Source: Salinimonas marina (GTDB taxonomy: Bacteria > Pseudomonadota > Gammaproteobacteria > Enterobacterales > Alteromonadaceae). From it: a DNA stretch of 64,000 nucleotides. Of the stretch, positions 8,959 to 20,404 are shown in pieces. Numbering within the stretch: the stretch's first letter is position 1; every line of letters begins with the position of its first letter. The stretch lies in contig NZ_CP064795.1 of assembly GCF_015644725.1 (NCBI RefSeq), positions 1,548,501 to 1,612,500 on the forward strand. The letters run 5' to 3'. Under the pieces are notes generated by a model. It saw nothing but the letters and a program-made list of their open reading frames with translations. It was not told the DNA's origin and made no database searches. Position numbers and translations under genes: made by a program.

Positions 8959-10338
8959 TTATACAAAACAATGAGAAGATTTGTGCAGACTGTGCGCTGG
9001 ATATTGATTACGTAGCAGTGTGGGCGGACCCGGCTTAAATCCTGAACGCGGATTCTGCCCAATCCTGGCGGCGGTATGCGGACACACCATGACTTTGTCG
9101 GTGCTGGCGTATTGCTCGAGCCGGGCCGCAAGGTTTACCGTTTGTCCCCACACATCAAAGCAGGGTTTATGCTGGCCGATAACACCGCCGGTCACCGGGC
9201 CCGTGGCGATCCCAACCCTGACACCCAGGCTAAAGCCATACGAGCAGGATAATTGCCTGACCACCTCAATCGCGGCATAGGCAAAATAGCATAGCTGTAA
9301 AGTGGGATCAGGCTGAGAACGAAGGCCCGACGCGTTGCGGTCAAGCCCGCTTACAGCCATATACTGATCGCCATTGGTTTTTATTTTTTCAATGCCAAAA
9401 CTCGCCGCCAGGGTATCGAGCTGTCGATACAGCGCATCCAGCAGTTTTACCACTTCCGCCTCGCTGAGTATGGTATTAAGCCGGGTGTAGCCTTCTAAGT
9501 CCGCAAACAATACACTGACATTGTCGAATTCCCGGGTAGTGCGGGTCGCGTGCGACGCCGCGCCTGAGGGGCTGGGCATAAGATGCGCATACCAGGGGCG
9601 GGGCGCAGACGCTTGAAAATCTTGCTGCTGCCTGCCTCGAATCACTCGCAAAACCACCAGGCAGCTTATGCCAAAGATCAGGTTTATCAGTAGCGGCACC
9701 GGCCCTGTCTGCTCATGATTATAAGCCAGCAGGCCGGCTTCAAGCCCGACAAAAACAATCAAACAGCCGGTTTCAGCCAGCTTTCGGGCGCGGGATTCCT
9801 GGCGGGTAAACAGGTAGGTACAGGCGACCATCAGCAAAATTAAAAAATACTGTAAGCCGATATCCTGCTGCCAAAGCATCGTAATCGCCGCGAGGCCCGA
9901 CATTATTGCCAGTAAAAACAAGGTGCGGGCAATGGGGAAGGCGTGGGAGATAGAGCAGGTGGCAAGCACCGCGCTTATACCAAAAAGCAGAGCATGGAGC
10001 AGCATCACACTGAATAACGGAGCGCCAGCCGGGATGGCCAGCAACACATACACTGTATAAAACAGTAATACCGTAGCAACGCCAAGACTGGCGCAGGCGA
10101 TTAGCCGGCGAATAGCGTGGGTGCTTGCGCCTTCACTAGTATGATTTTCCGAAATATGGGCTGCAGAAACATTGGTGCCAGGAGGATTGGTTCCAGCGGC
10201 ACCTGCTCCAGAAGCATTGGTTTCACAAACATTATTTTCAGGAACAGTTGGTTCAGAAATAGTTGTTTCAGGAGCTGGGGTTTGATTAACATGCACAGCA
10301 GATATCATCCATAATAGCCGCAATGTTGAGGTCGCCAT
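8959..10338 (-). CDS. Membrane-bound class III adenylate cyclase
   Basis: A 459-aa protein. Residues 23-70 are a Pro/Thr/Asn/Ser-rich segment made of degenerate five-residue repeats. About residues 78-235 hold roughly six hydrophobic segments. Residues 270-445 form a class III nucleotide cyclase domain. All key residues are visible: metal aspartates Asp280 (FADLEGYT) and Asp324 (KTNGDQY), the adenine-selecting pair Lys320 and Asp395 (CFDVWGQT), and transition-state Asn402 and Arg406 (VNLAARLE). The Lys/Asp pair predicts ATP rather than GTP as substrate. The ATG at 10338 has AGGG 5 bases upstream. The gene follows purB on the same strand with a 100-bp gap and precedes roxA. No regulatory sensor domain other than the membrane region is recognised. 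Confidence 0.88.
   Translation of the reverse strand: MATSTLRLLWMISAVHVNQTPAPETTISEPTVPENNVCETNASGAGAAGTNPPGTNVSAAHISENHTSEGASTHAIRRLIACASLGVATVLLFYTVYVLLAIPAGAPLFSVMLLHALLFGISAVLATCSISHAFPIARTLFLLAIMSGLAAITMLWQQDIGLQYFLILLMVACTYLFTRQESRARKLAETGCLIVFVGLEAGLLAYNHEQTGPVPLLINLIFGISCLVVLRVIRGRQQQDFQASAPRPWYAHLMPSPSGAASHATRTTREFDNVSVLFADLEGYTRLNTILSEAEVVKLLDALYRQLDTLAASFGIEKIKTNGDQYMAVSGLDRNASGLRSQPDPTLQLCYFAYAAIEVVRQLSCSYGFSLGVRVGIATGPVTGGVIGQHKPCFDVWGQTVNLAARLEQYASTDKVMVCPHTAARIGQNPRSGFKPGPPTLLRNQYPAHSLHKSSHCFV
10129..10272 (-). repeat. 15-bp degenerate tandem repeat inside the cyclase gene
   Basis: About 9.6 units of 15 bp encode the five-residue pattern [S/P]-[E/G]-x-[T/N]-[V/I/A]: PETTI, SEPTV, PENNV, CETNA, SGAGA, AGTNP, PGTNV, SAAHI, SENHT, SEG. 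The unit length is a multiple of three, so gain or loss of units would keep the reading frame. Units have diverged considerably, which argues for an old array. Confidence 0.8.
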
Positions 10339-10438
10339 GCCGCCCTGTTAATAACCGGACGCCACTGTATTTTTTAAGCTGTAACGTTAGCTTAGCAGGC
10401 GCCGCGCTCCTAAACGGGGCGACGCCGACAGCTAATCA

Positions 10439-11824
<1,386 letters not shown>

Positions 11825-11832
11825 TCACATTT

Positions 11833-12456
11833 TTAAATTAAGCGCAGCGCCTCGCTGGCACTGCTCACAATACTTTTGCGGTTTAACAGGATTTGACGGC
11901 GCTTACCGCCCATTTGACGCCACATAACCGCGGCCCGCACACCGGCCAACAAGAGCGCTCTGACCCGATGCTGGTTTACCGGCTGGCGCAGATGATCCGG
12001 ATTACCGGCTACCTGAATACGCGGTGCCAGCGGGCTGATGATATCGGAATAAATGCTGGCCAGCGAACCGACAATCTGTACATTATCAAAACTGACATGC
12101 GCCAGCTGCCGCTGTACATGGGTGATCCGCTCGCCCAGTTCATTCATGGCATTGTTCTTGGCGGCCAGTTTACGTTCCAGGCCCAGCAAGCTGGCAATGT
12201 AGCGGGTAAGTTCGGTATCTTTGGTGGAGGACTTATCTGACAGCTGCATTAGCAAAGTCTGATAGCCCAGTTTCAGATTACTGAGGCTGCCAAACACGTG
12301 CTGAGGATTTTCCGGGTCTGTAACCAGAATACTGGACAAACTGGCTTCAAAAGCGTCCTGATCAACCTGACCATTACGAGCCACCTGTTTTACCAGCGCG
12401 GCAGCCTGACACACCCCGGCCAGGGCAAGATGTTGTTCTATTTTAGGATCAAGCAT
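11833..12456 (-). CDS. hflD: High frequency lysogenization protein HflD homologue
   Basis: A 207-aa mostly helical protein of the HflD family. In E. coli HflD is a membrane-associated protein named for its effect on phage lambda CII; its normal cellular role is not settled. Identification rests on length, the family N-terminal region (LALAGVCQAAALVKQVA), NLKLGYQTLLMQL and on position between mnmA and purB. Its ATG overlaps the mnmA stop by one base (TAATG), which implies translational coupling. Confidence 0.9.
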   Translation of the reverse strand: MLDPKIEQHLALAGVCQAAALVKQVARNGQVDQDAFEASLSSILVTDPENPQHVFGSLSNLKLGYQTLLMQLSDKSSTKDTELTRYIASLLGLERKLAAKNNAMNELGERITHVQRQLAHVSFDNVQIVGSLASIYSDIISPLAPRIQVAGNPDHLRQPVNQHRVRALLLAGVRAAVMWRQMGGKRRQILLNRKSIVSSASEALRLI

Positions 12457-13595
12457 TAGCGGATATAACTCTCAATAATAGCGCCGCCCAGACACACTTC
12501 CTCCAGATAAAATACCGCAGACTGACCCGGGGTAACGGCTTTTTGCGGCTCATCAAAGGTCACGGTCACTTCATCCTCCCCGCTAGGGGTAATGGTGCAG
12601 GCGATATCGTGCTGGCGGTAACGGGTTTTGACGGTAGCTGTTAAGGTTTCGGTTAGCGGTTCACGGCTAACCCAGTGCAGCTGGTTGGCCACCAGACCAT
12701 TGGAATATAAACGCGGGTGATTGGCACCCTGACCGACAATCAGCACATTCCGGGCTACGTCTTTGTCGACCACATACCAGGGGTCATCGCCAAACTCTGC
12801 CAGACCGCCAATATGCAAACCCTTACGCTGACCCAGAGTATGGTACATAAGACCTTCATGGCGACCAATCGTCTGACCTTCGGCGGTTTCGATATCGCCT
12901 GGCTGCGCCGGCAGATAGCGTGACAGAAAGTCTTTAAATTTACGCTCACCGATAAAACAGATACCGGTAGAGTCTTTCTTATCGGCTGTGACCAGCCCCT
13001 GTTCTTCGGCGATACGGCGCACCTCGGGTTTTTCGAGGTTGCCCACCGGGAACAGGGTTTTGGCGATATGGGCATGGCTGAGGGTATACAAAAAATAGCT
13101 TTGGTCTTTGTTGTTATCCAGACCGCGCAGCATTTGCCATTTGCCATTGACTTCGCGGCGCTGCACGTAGTGGCCCGTGGCGATATAATCTGCGCCTAAA
13201 TCTTCGGCCGCAAATTCCAAAAAGGCCTTAAACTTGATTTCCTTGTTGCACATGATATCTGGATTGGGTGTCCTTCCTGCTTTGTATTCAGCAAGAAAGT
13301 ACTCAAACACATTGTCCCAGTATTCAGCGGCAAAGTTGATGGTATGAAGATGAATGCCCAGTTTATCTGCCACTGACTGCGCATCTGCCAAATCTTCGGC
13401 GGCGGCGCAGTACTCGTCATCATCATCTTCTTCCCAGTTCTTCATGAACAGGCCTTCAACCTGATACCCCTGCTGTAGCAGCAGATAGGCAGAAACTGAG
13501 GAATCGACACCGCCAGACATGCCGACAATGACTTTTTGTGATGTAGTGGAATGGGGGCTGGAAAGGGGTTCTGTCACCGTATTCTCTTCACTCAT
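12456..13595 (-). CDS. mnmA: tRNA-specific 2-thiouridylase MnmA
   Basis: A 379-aa enzyme that adds sulfur to U34 of tRNA-Lys, -Glu and -Gln. It has the PP-loop ATP pyrophosphatase motif [12 protein letters not shown] near residue 25, the catalytic cysteine in [11 protein letters not shown] and the second catalytic cysteine in [21 protein letters not shown] is a family hallmark. It starts the mnmA-hflD-purB unit. The usual nudJ gene between rluE and mnmA is absent; only 113 bp separate them. Confidence 0.97.
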   Translation of the reverse strand: MSEENTVTEPLSSPHSTTSQKVIVGMSGGVDSSVSAYLLLQQGYQVEGLFMKNWEEDDDDEYCAAAEDLADAQSVADKLGIHLHTINFAAEYWDNVFEYFLAEYKAGRTPNPDIMCNKEIKFKAFLEFAAEDLGADYIATGHYVQRREVNGKWQMLRGLDNNKDQSYFLYTLSHAHIAKTLFPVGNLEKPEVRRIAEEQGLVTADKKDSTGICFIGERKFKDFLSRYLPAQPGDIETAEGQTIGRHEGLMYHTLGQRKGLHIGGLAEFGDDPWYVVDKDVARNVLIVGQGANHPRLYSNGLVANQLHWVSREPLTETLTATVKTRYRQHDIACTITPSGEDEVTVTFDEPQKAVTPGQSAVFYLEEVCLGGAIIESYIR

Positions 13596-13708
13596 AACGC
13601 TGTTAAATCAAAGGTCGCGAATTCTAGCAGATATTGTGCATATTGACACACTCTATGGAAGTACCAAGCAAGCCCGGTTCAGGCTTTTTTGCACCATCTT
13701 ATTACCGG

Positions 13709-14260
13709 TTATAAATCAAAGCGGACGAATTCGCCGTTGGCAATCCCGTCGATGGTCCAGCTTCCCACCCGATGACGAATCAGGCGTAACGTGGGAAAGC
13801 CTACATGCGCGGTCATACGCCGCACCTGCCGATTGCGCCCCTCGGTAATGGTCAGGCTGATCCAGGAGGTGGGGATATGCTGGCGGAACCGCACGGGGGG
13901 AGTTCGCTCCCACACGGCGGGTTCCTCCATCAGCTTCACTTTGGCAGGGGCCGTCATGCCATCTTTAAGCTCGACGCCGGCACAAAGTTGCGCAATGGCT
14001 TCACTGGTTATCTGACCTTCCACCTGTGCCCAGTAGGTTTTACTGGTTTTGGCCTGCGGATTAGCCAGTTTGTGCTGCAGTTTGCCGTCGTTGGTTAACA
14101 CCAGTAAGCCTTCTGAATCCCGATCAAGACGGCCGGCAGGATAGACATCCGGCACCGGTACAAAATCTTTCAGCGTAGCCCGCTCCTGCGCATCGGTAAA
14201 CTGAGACAATACATTAAATGGCTTGTTGAGCAGTATTACAGTGGAAGCACGTTTCGCCAT
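13709..14260 (-). CDS. rluE: 23S rRNA pseudouridine synthase, RluE-like
   Basis: A 183-aa RsuA/RluB/E/F-family pseudouridine synthase starting at the ATG at 14260 ([10 protein letters not shown]). The open frame runs upstream to 14389, but that extension looks non-coding; AGGG lies 9 bases before the chosen ATG. The catalytic aspartate is in [16 protein letters not shown], with family motifs [21 protein letters not shown] and LIRHRVGSW. It lacks an S4 RNA-binding domain, like E. coli RluE (which modifies U2457). Position between mnmA and icd agrees with the enterobacterial order. Confidence 0.9.
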   Translation of the reverse strand: MAKRASTVILLNKPFNVLSQFTDAQERATLKDFVPVPDVYPAGRLDRDSEGLLVLTNDGKLQHKLANPQAKTSKTYWAQVEGQITSEAIAQLCAGVELKDGMTAPAKVKLMEEPAVWERTPPVRFRQHIPTSWISLTITEGRNRQVRRMTAHVGFPTLRLIRHRVGSWTIDGIANGEFVRFDL

Positions 14261-14410
14261 ATTAAAGGACCCTGACATTTTACAATAAGAAAAGCAGCAG
14301 TTTATCAGTTTTTGCAGGCAAATGCCTGACGGCAACAGGCGCGCAAGGTACGGGGGCGAATCGGGATCAGGGTGTAAAGCTGATCCCAAAGGTTAAGACA
14401 ATGGTATGAC

Positions 14411-14438
14411 TTGTAACTGAATTATTCGTCCCTATACT
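14411..14438 (+). promoter_or_regulatory. Candidate sigma70 promoter for icd
   Basis: TTGTAA (14411-14416) and TATACT (14433-14438) are separated by 16 bases, close to the sigma70 consensus. It would start transcription near 14445 and give a leader of about 200 nt before the icd ATG. The call is from pattern only. Confidence 0.4.
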
Positions 14439-14614
14439 ATTGGACGCGGCATTTTTTGTCGGGTTTGCTGATGCTTAGTGTTCGCTGCTCTTTACGGGTC
14501 GAGGCGGACAAGGAACACGCAACCCCAGCCGCAACGACCCGACAATACAAGGTGCCGGAACACGTGTTACTGACAGTAATGACTGTTTCAGCAACGCACC
14601 CAACGGACTAATTA

Positions 14615-14628
14615 CGGTAAATTTACCG
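14615..14628 (+). promoter_or_regulatory. Perfect 14-bp palindrome just before the icd ribosome site
   Basis: CGGTAAATTTACCG is a perfect dyad ending 8 bases before the GAGG ribosome site (14637-14640). It could be an operator or an RNA hairpin that blocks translation. No regulator can be named. Confidence 0.4.
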
Positions 14629-14646
14629 CAAACTTTGAGGTATATA

Positions 14647-16869
14647 ATGACCAAAGCCAAGTCGACTATCGTCTACACCAAGACGGACGAAGCGCCTATG
14701 CTGGCGACTTATTCGTTGCTTCCCATTGTCGAAAAATTTGCTGGTGCAGCAGACATCGATATCGAGCTAAGTGACATCTCACTGGCGGCACGCATTCTGG
14801 CAAACTTTTCTGATTACCTGGCCGATGACCAGCAGGTACCCGACGCACTGGCAGAGCTTGGCAAGCTGACTCAGGATCCCAACGCGAACATTATCAAGTT
14901 GCCAAATATTAGTGCCTCGATACCGCAGCTACGCGCTGCCATTAAAGAACTTAATGCCAAAGGCTATGCGGTTCCTGCGTTTCCTGAAGATCCACAAACA
15001 GATGAAGAAAAAGATGTTCGTGAACGCTATGGTAAAATTTTAGGCAGTGCGGTAAATCCGGTATTGCGTGAAGGTAATTCTGACCGTCGTGCGCCAATGG
15101 CGGTGAAAAACTATGCCCGCAAATATCCCCATTCAATGGGCGAGTGGAGCCAGGCTTCACGTTCACATGTTGCGCATATGCAAAAAGGCGATTTCTTCTC
15201 CAGCGAAAAGTCGACTACTGTCGATAAAGACGGTCATGTCAGCATTGAATTTACCGACAAGCAGGGCAATAAGAAAACGCTTAAGCCGCGGGTAGACTTG
15301 CTGGCCGGTGAAGTTATCGACGGCATGTACATGAGCAAAAACGCGCTGTGCGAGTTTTTTGAAGAACAGATTGAAGATGCTAAAGATGCCGGCGTGCTGT
15401 TTTCACTGCATGTAAAAGCCACCATGATGAAGGTTTCACACCCCATCGTATTTGGCCACTGCGTTAAAGTATTTTACAAAGAGCTGTTTGATAAATGGGG
15501 CGACCTGTTTGATGAGCTTGGCGTTGATCCAAACAATGGTTTGGGCAGTGTTTACGATAAGATTGAAAGCTTGCCAGAATCTAAGCGCTCTGAAATTCAG
15601 CATGATATCAATGCCTGCTATGGAAACCGTCCGCCGATCGCGATGGTTAACTCCGATAAAGGCATCTCGAACCTGCATGTACCCAGCGATGTCATCGTAG
15701 ATGCGTCTATGCCTGCTATGATTCGTAATTCAGGCAAGATGTGGGGACCGGATGGCAAATCACACGACACCAAAGCCGTGATCCCAGAAAGTACCTATGC
15801 CACCATTTACCAGGAAGTCATCAACTTCTGTAAAACCCACGGTGCCTTCGATCCTACTACCATGGGTACAGTGCCAAACGTAGGTCTGATGGCGCAAAAG
15901 GCCGAAGAATACGGTTCTCATGACAAAACATTTGAAATGGAAGCCGACGGTAAAGTTCAGATTGTCGATGCCGATGGCAAGGTTCTGATTGAACACGATG
16001 TGGAAGAAGGCGATATCTGGCGTATGTGTCAGGCCAAAGACGCGCCCATCCAGGACTGGGTGAAGCTGGCGGTGACCCGTGCCCGTCAATCGGGTATGCC
16101 GGCGGTATTCTGGCTGGATGAAGAACGTGCCCACGATGCCCAGCTTATTACCAAAGTTGAAAAATATCTGAAAGATCATGACCTAAACGGTCTGGACATC
16201 CAGATTATGTCTCCGGTCCGCGCTATTCGTTATAGCATGGAACGTGCGATACGTGGCCTTGATACCATCTCGGTAACCGGCAATGTATTACGTGATTATC
16301 TGACAGACTTGTTCCCGATTCTGGAGCTGGGTACCAGTGCCAAAATGCTATCTATTGTGCCGCTGATGGCTGGTGGCGGGCTGTATGAAACCGGCGCAGG
16401 TGGTTCAGCGCCTAAGCATGTTCAGCAGTTTGTAGAAGAAGGGCACTTACGCTGGGATTCGCTAGGTGAGTTCCTGGCACTGGCGGTATCGTTTGAAGAT
16501 GTTGCGATTAAACATAGCAATGGTAAAGCAAAAATCATCGGTACAGCGCTGGATAAGGCAACCGAAAGTCTGCTGAACAACGGTAAATCGCCGAAGCGTA
16601 AAGCCGGCCAGCTGGATAACCGTGGCAGCCATGTCTGGTTAGCATTGTATTGGGCCAAAGAAGTGGCGTCCCAGACTGAAGATACTGATCTGGCCGCTAA
16701 ATTCAAAGATATTGCAGAACAGCTTGAAACCAATATGGATGCCATCTTAGAAGAAATTGATGCGACCCAGGGTAAAGAGCAGGACATCAATGGTTACTAT
16801 TATCCGGATACGGATAAAGTGTATAACGCCATGTCTCCAAGTAAGACCCTGCATAAAATTCTGGCTTAA
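14647..16869 (+). CDS. icd: NADP-dependent isocitrate dehydrogenase, monomeric type
   Basis: A 740-aa protein of the monomeric IDH class (~80 kDa), unrelated in size to the dimeric E. coli Icd (416 aa). It oxidises isocitrate to 2-oxoglutarate with NADP in the TCA cycle. The family blocks include [20 protein letters not shown] near residue 135, [20 protein letters not shown], and [36 protein letters not shown]. The start is the ATG at 14647, with GAGG 6 bases upstream; an in-frame TTG at 14635 lies on the ribosome site and is unlikely. The gene stands alone, with a strong terminator behind it. It occupies the same neighbourhood as the dimeric icd in enterobacteria. Confidence 0.96.
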   Translation: MTKAKSTIVYTKTDEAPMLATYSLLPIVEKFAGAADIDIELSDISLAARILANFSDYLADDQQVPDALAELGKLTQDPNANIIKLPNISASIPQLRAAIKELNAKGYAVPAFPEDPQTDEEKDVRERYGKILGSAVNPVLREGNSDRRAPMAVKNYARKYPHSMGEWSQASRSHVAHMQKGDFFSSEKSTTVDKDGHVSIEFTDKQGNKKTLKPRVDLLAGEVIDGMYMSKNALCEFFEEQIEDAKDAGVLFSLHVKATMMKVSHPIVFGHCVKVFYKELFDKWGDLFDELGVDPNNGLGSVYDKIESLPESKRSEIQHDINACYGNRPPIAMVNSDKGISNLHVPSDVIVDASMPAMIRNSGKMWGPDGKSHDTKAVIPESTYATIYQEVINFCKTHGAFDPTTMGTVPNVGLMAQKAEEYGSHDKTFEMEADGKVQIVDADGKVLIEHDVEEGDIWRMCQAKDAPIQDWVKLAVTRARQSGMPAVFWLDEERAHDAQLITKVEKYLKDHDLNGLDIQIMSPVRAIRYSMERAIRGLDTISVTGNVLRDYLTDLFPILELGTSAKMLSIVPLMAGGGLYETGAGGSAPKHVQQFVEEGHLRWDSLGEFLALAVSFEDVAIKHSNGKAKIIGTALDKATESLLNNGKSPKRKAGQLDNRGSHVWLALYWAKEVASQTEDTDLAAKFKDIAEQLETNMDAILEEIDATQGKEQDINGYYYPDTDKVYNAMSPSKTLHKILA

Positions 16870-16892
16870 TGCCTGAAACATAGCGTTATCAA

Positions 16893-16922
16893 CAAAAGCC
16901 CGGTGTTTACCGGGCTTTTTTA
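16893..16922 (+). terminator. Rho-independent terminator after icd
   Basis: AAAAGCCCGGT and ACCGGGCTTTT form an 11-bp stem around GTTT, followed by further T residues. It begins 24 bases after the stop codon. Confidence 0.9.
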
Positions 16923-17329
16923 TGTGAGCAGGAAAAGAGGCGCAGTGCGCGGTTAATGCTGTTTAGATTAGTGTTTATTGTGGTTGGTGGTGCAGGCAGC
17001 CCCAACAGTGCACAAGCGTTAGATATCCAGACGATTATTAGCCTTCAATATCCCGCTTAACGGTTCGATGGGGCAGGGGCATCAGTCAGGGCGCATCAGT
17101 CAGAGGGTAATAGTCACAGGGCGTAACTGTCACAGGGTGTAAACCACGGGTTGATAACCGGTAAATAGCACGACCGGCATTGTTTGAGGTGGGGCGGGCA
17201 GGCCGTGGGACCCACGGGCACGGCGGCAGGTCGCATTGCTTCAGCTGGGGTGATCATTAGCCCATAAAAAAGGCCTTTGCCTAACCAAAAGTCAGAGAAA
17301 AGCCCTTTAGATACAAGGTTTTTAAGGTA
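16923..17329. other. Gene-poor gap between icd and cspD
   Basis: About 400 bp without a convincing gene. It includes a short degenerate tandem repeat (17080-17139), a 34-codon frame at 16956-17060 that resembles a secretion signal but lacks a ribosome site, and near 17267-17284 a weak AGGC-AAAG-GCCT hairpin with a T-run on the minus strand that could end cspD transcription. Confidence 0.5.
17080..17139. repeat. Short degenerate tandem repeat, 14-16 bp units
   Basis: Four units in a row: CATCAGTCAGGGCG, CATCAGTCAGAGGG, TAATAGTCACAGGGCG and TAACTGTCACAGGGTG. All share CAG/CACAGGG cores. It lies outside any gene. Confidence 0.6.
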
Positions 17330-17551
17330 TTAACGCTCTGGTTCGTCGCCCATTAACCCGATGTTTTCGGCATGTAACCCTTTAGGGCCTTGCTGAACGT
17401 CGAAGGTCACATCCTGACCTGCTTTCAGCGAGCGATAGCCTTCCATCTGAATTGTTGAGTAGTGAGCAAATATGTCTTCGCCGCCGTCTTCCGGAACGAT
17501 GAAACCAAAACCCTTTGCGTTGTTAAACCATTTAACTTTACCAACCGCCAT
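17330..17551 (-). CDS. cspD: Cold-shock-domain protein CspD
   Basis: A 73-aa cold shock protein with RNP1 (KGFGFIVPE) and RNP2-like (DIFAHYSTI) RNA/DNA-binding motifs. The C-terminal HAENIGLMGDEPER extension and position divergent from clpS-clpA identify it as CspD, a stationary-phase single-strand binding protein that inhibits replication in E. coli. The 205-bp region to clpS must hold both promoters. Confidence 0.92.
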   Translation of the reverse strand: MAVGKVKWFNNAKGFGFIVPEDGGEDIFAHYSTIQMEGYRSLKAGQDVTFDVQQGPKGLHAENIGLMGDEPER

Positions 17552-17756
17552 ACTTCGACTTCCTCTTAATCCTTGAACTCACACAGTTATGCCCCCACAA
17601 TATATTTTTAGAGGCAACTATGACTAAATGCGTCACTTCATCTAGCCATAGCTAAACTGTAGATTTTTTAAACACTGAATGTCAAGCGTAATTTACCAGA
17701 ATTAATCTGTCTGAAAAAATTCAGCGTAATACACGCTAAGGCACTATCCTATTACT

Positions 17757-18077
17757 ATGAGTAGAGACAACGCGATCAGTATCGAAAAAGAAAAACTCCG
17801 TGAAGCGCAGCGCCAAAAAACGCAGCCGCCACCAATGTATAAAGTGTTGTTAAATAATGATGACTACACGCCAATGGACTTTGTGGTAGAGGTACTCATG
17901 CATTTCTTTAATATGGATGCTGAGAAGGCCAATCAGACTATGTTAACTGTGCACTATCAGGGTAAAGCAATATGTGGAATTTATACCGCAGAGATTGCCG
18001 AAACCAAAGTAATGCAGGTCAATCAGTACGCACGCAAACAACAACACCCACTTATGTGCACCATGGAACAGGCGTAA
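17757..18077 (+). CDS. clpS: ATP-dependent Clp protease adaptor ClpS
   Basis: A 106-aa N-recognin that delivers N-end-rule substrates to ClpAP. The family core is clear: [23 protein letters not shown], with Asn/Asp residues of the N-degron pocket, then [31 protein letters not shown]. It is followed 25 bases later by clpA, its partner. The same window contains aat and bpt, which create N-end-rule degrons, so substrate tagging and delivery genes are clustered. Confidence 0.96.
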   Translation: MSRDNAISIEKEKLREAQRQKTQPPPMYKVLLNNDDYTPMDFVVEVLMHFFNMDAEKANQTMLTVHYQGKAICGIYTAEIAETKVMQVNQYARKQQHPLMCTMEQA

Positions 18078-18102
18078 GTCAACTAACTATAGGGCGAGCG
18101 AT

Positions 18103-20379
18103 ATGTTGAATAAAGAATTAGAGCAAACGTTAAATGAAGCCTTCGTGTTTGCCAGAGAACACCGCCACGAATTTATGACCGTTGAACATCTGCTGCTGGC
18201 TTTGATGGACAACGCTTCTGCACAGGAAGCCCTGAAAGCCTGTGGTGCTAATATTGATGCGATTAAAGCCGAGCTTATCGAATTTGTAAAAGACACTACG
18301 CCATTAATTCTGGAAGACCAGGCCAGTGAACGCGAAACGCAGCCCACATTGGGTTTTCAGCGTGTACTTCAGCGTGCGGTGTTCCACGTACAATCTTCAG
18401 GAAAAGACGAAGTAACCGGGGCCAATGTGCTGGTCGCTATTTTCAGCGAACAGGAATCACAGGCGGTTTATATCCTCAAAAAAGCCGATGTTACGCGCCT
18501 GGATGTCGTGAACTACATTAGCCATGGGGTCAGCAAGTCAGAAGATGAAGAAGCGCCGGGCAATGCTGACGCAGGCGAAGAAGGCGCTGAGGGTGAAGAC
18601 AATGACTCGGCATTAAGTAAGTATGCCTCTGATCTGAATCGCCAGGCCAAAGATGGCAAAATTGACCCGTTAATCGGGCGCGACTCTGAAGTGGAACGTA
18701 CTATTCAGATTTTATGTCGTCGTCGCAAGAACAACCCGCTGTTAGTCGGTGAGGCCGGGGTGGGGAAAACCGCCATTGCCGAAGGCCTGGCCTATCGCAT
18801 TGTCAACGATGATGTGCCCGATGTTATTGCCGAAAGTACCGTGTACTCCCTTGATTTAGGCGGGCTGTTGGCAGGCACCAAATATCGCGGTGACTTTGAA
18901 AAACGGCTCAAAGCGATTTTGAAAGAACTAAGCAAAGATGAGCATGCTATTTTGTTCATTGATGAAATTCATACCATTATTGGTGCGGGCGCTGCCTCAG
19001 GTGGGGTGATGGATGCCTCCAACTTGCTTAAGCCAAAACTAAGCAGTGGTGAGTTGCGCTGTATCGGCTCTACCACCTATCAGGAATATCAGGGCATTTT
19101 TGAAAAGGATCGGGCCCTGGCACGACGTTTCCAGAAAGTTGATGTGGTGGAACCCAGTGTCAGCGATACCACTAAAATTCTGCTGGGCCTGAAAGAACGG
19201 TACGAAGAGCATCATAGCGTGCGCTTTACGCGTAAAGCCTTACAGGCCGCGGCTGAGCTGTCGTCAAAATATATCAACGAACGCCATTTGCCGGACAAAG
19301 CCATTGATGTGATGGATGAAGCCGGCGCGAGTCAGCGGTTATTGCCACAATCTAAGCGTAAGAAAACCATTAACGTGGCAGAGATTGAGCAAATAATTGC
19401 CAAGATGGCCCGGATCCCGGAAAAGTCGGTGTCAGCATCTGATAAAGAAGTACTGAAGAACTTAAGCCGCGATTTGAAGATGATGGTTTTTGGCCAGGAT
19501 CAGGCCATCGAGACACTGACCAATGCGATTCACCTATCGCGCTCGGGCCTTGGCAACGAAACCAAACCGATTGGTAGCTTCCTGTTCGCCGGACCAACGG
19601 GAGTAGGAAAAACCGAAGTGACTCAGCAGTTATCCAAAATTATGGGTGTAGAGCTGGTGCGCTTTGACATGTCGGAATACATGGAACGTCACGCCGTAAG
19701 CCGCTTGATTGGTGCGCCTCCAGGTTATGTAGGATTTGATCAGGGTGGCTTGCTTACCGATGCGGTCATTAAAAATCCGTACTCGGTGGTGCTGTTAGAC
19801 GAAATCGAAAAGGCGCACAGCGACATCTACAATATTCTGCTGCAGGTTATGGATCACGGTACGCTGACCGATAACAACGGCCGCAAAGTAGATTTTCGAA
19901 ATGTTGTGCTGGTGATGACCACCAATGCCGGCGTGCAGGAGACGGTACGTAAGTCGATTGGCTTTAAGCAACAGGACCACAGTCATGATGCGATGAGTGA
20001 AATCAATAAGATTTTCTCACCGGAATTCAGAAACCGGCTGGACGGGATTATCTGGTTCAATCACCTTGAAACCGACATTATCCTGCAGGTGGTGGATAAA
20101 TTTATTATCGAATTGCAGGCCCAGCTGGATGTTAAGGGCGTGTCGTTAGAGGTAACCAGTGAAGCCCGGGCGTACCTGGCTGAAAAAGGCTATGACCGGT
20201 CTATGGGCGCACGACCAATGGCACGTTTGATTAAAGACGAAATTAAGCGTGAACTGGCGAATGAGCTGTTATTTGGCGAGCTTGCCAAAGGGGGCAATGT
20301 GAAAGTTGCTCTGGATGACAACAAACTGGTGTTTTCGTACACCGGGGTTGACTCTAAACAGAAACAAACTGAGTCTTAA
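18103..20379 (+). CDS. clpA: ATP-dependent Clp protease ATP-binding subunit ClpA
   Basis: A 758-aa AAA+ unfoldase, the same length as E. coli ClpA. It has an N-terminal Clp repeat domain (binds ClpS), Walker A GEAGVGKTA near residue 215 in D1 and GPTGVGKTEV near residue 497 in D2, and Walker B FIDEIHT and VLLDEIEKAH. The loop KSIGFKQQ carries the IGF/IGL tripeptide that docks to ClpP. An acidic linker (EDEEAPGNADAGEEGAEGED, residues 147-166) follows the N domain. It forms an operon with clpS and ends before a strong terminator. Confidence 0.97.
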   Translation: MLNKELEQTLNEAFVFAREHRHEFMTVEHLLLALMDNASAQEALKACGANIDAIKAELIEFVKDTTPLILEDQASERETQPTLGFQRVLQRAVFHVQSSGKDEVTGANVLVAIFSEQESQAVYILKKADVTRLDVVNYISHGVSKSEDEEAPGNADAGEEGAEGEDNDSALSKYASDLNRQAKDGKIDPLIGRDSEVERTIQILCRRRKNNPLLVGEAGVGKTAIAEGLAYRIVNDDVPDVIAESTVYSLDLGGLLAGTKYRGDFEKRLKAILKELSKDEHAILFIDEIHTIIGAGAASGGVMDASNLLKPKLSSGELRCIGSTTYQEYQGIFEKDRALARRFQKVDVVEPSVSDTTKILLGLKERYEEHHSVRFTRKALQAAAELSSKYINERHLPDKAIDVMDEAGASQRLLPQSKRKKTINVAEIEQIIAKMARIPEKSVSASDKEVLKNLSRDLKMMVFGQDQAIETLTNAIHLSRSGLGNETKPIGSFLFAGPTGVGKTEVTQQLSKIMGVELVRFDMSEYMERHAVSRLIGAPPGYVGFDQGGLLTDAVIKNPYSVVLLDEIEKAHSDIYNILLQVMDHGTLTDNNGRKVDFRNVVLVMTTNAGVQETVRKSIGFKQQDHSHDAMSEINKIFSPEFRNRLDGIIWFNHLETDIILQVVDKFIIELQAQLDVKGVSLEVTSEARAYLAEKGYDRSMGARPMARLIKDEIKRELANELLFGELAKGGNVKVALDDNKLVFSYTGVDSKQKQTES

Positions 20380-20404
20380 TCTGCCACTAATACGCAGATA
20401 AATA

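Larger units (their letters stand above)
14261..14646. other. Dyad-rich intergenic region between rluE and icd
   Basis: 386 bp without a gene. It holds the divergent rluE start region, a candidate icd promoter at 14411-14438, and then many inverted repeats within what would be a ~200-nt icd leader: TGTCGGGT (14457-14464) with ACCCGACA (14537-14544), GTGTTC (14478-14483) with GAACAC (14513-14518, and again 14558-14563), AACACGTGTT (14559-14568), TTACTG-a-CAGTAA (14567-14579) and CGGTAAATTTACCG (14615-14628). Confidence 0.6.

Noticed and set aside
13596..13708. Space between mnmA and rluE checked for nudJ
   Set aside because: Only 113 bp remain and no Nudix box is present in any frame.
14475..14660. 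61-codon minus-strand frame in the rluE-icd gap
   Set aside because: It covers the icd leader and start, with no family resemblance; the inverted repeats explain the region better.
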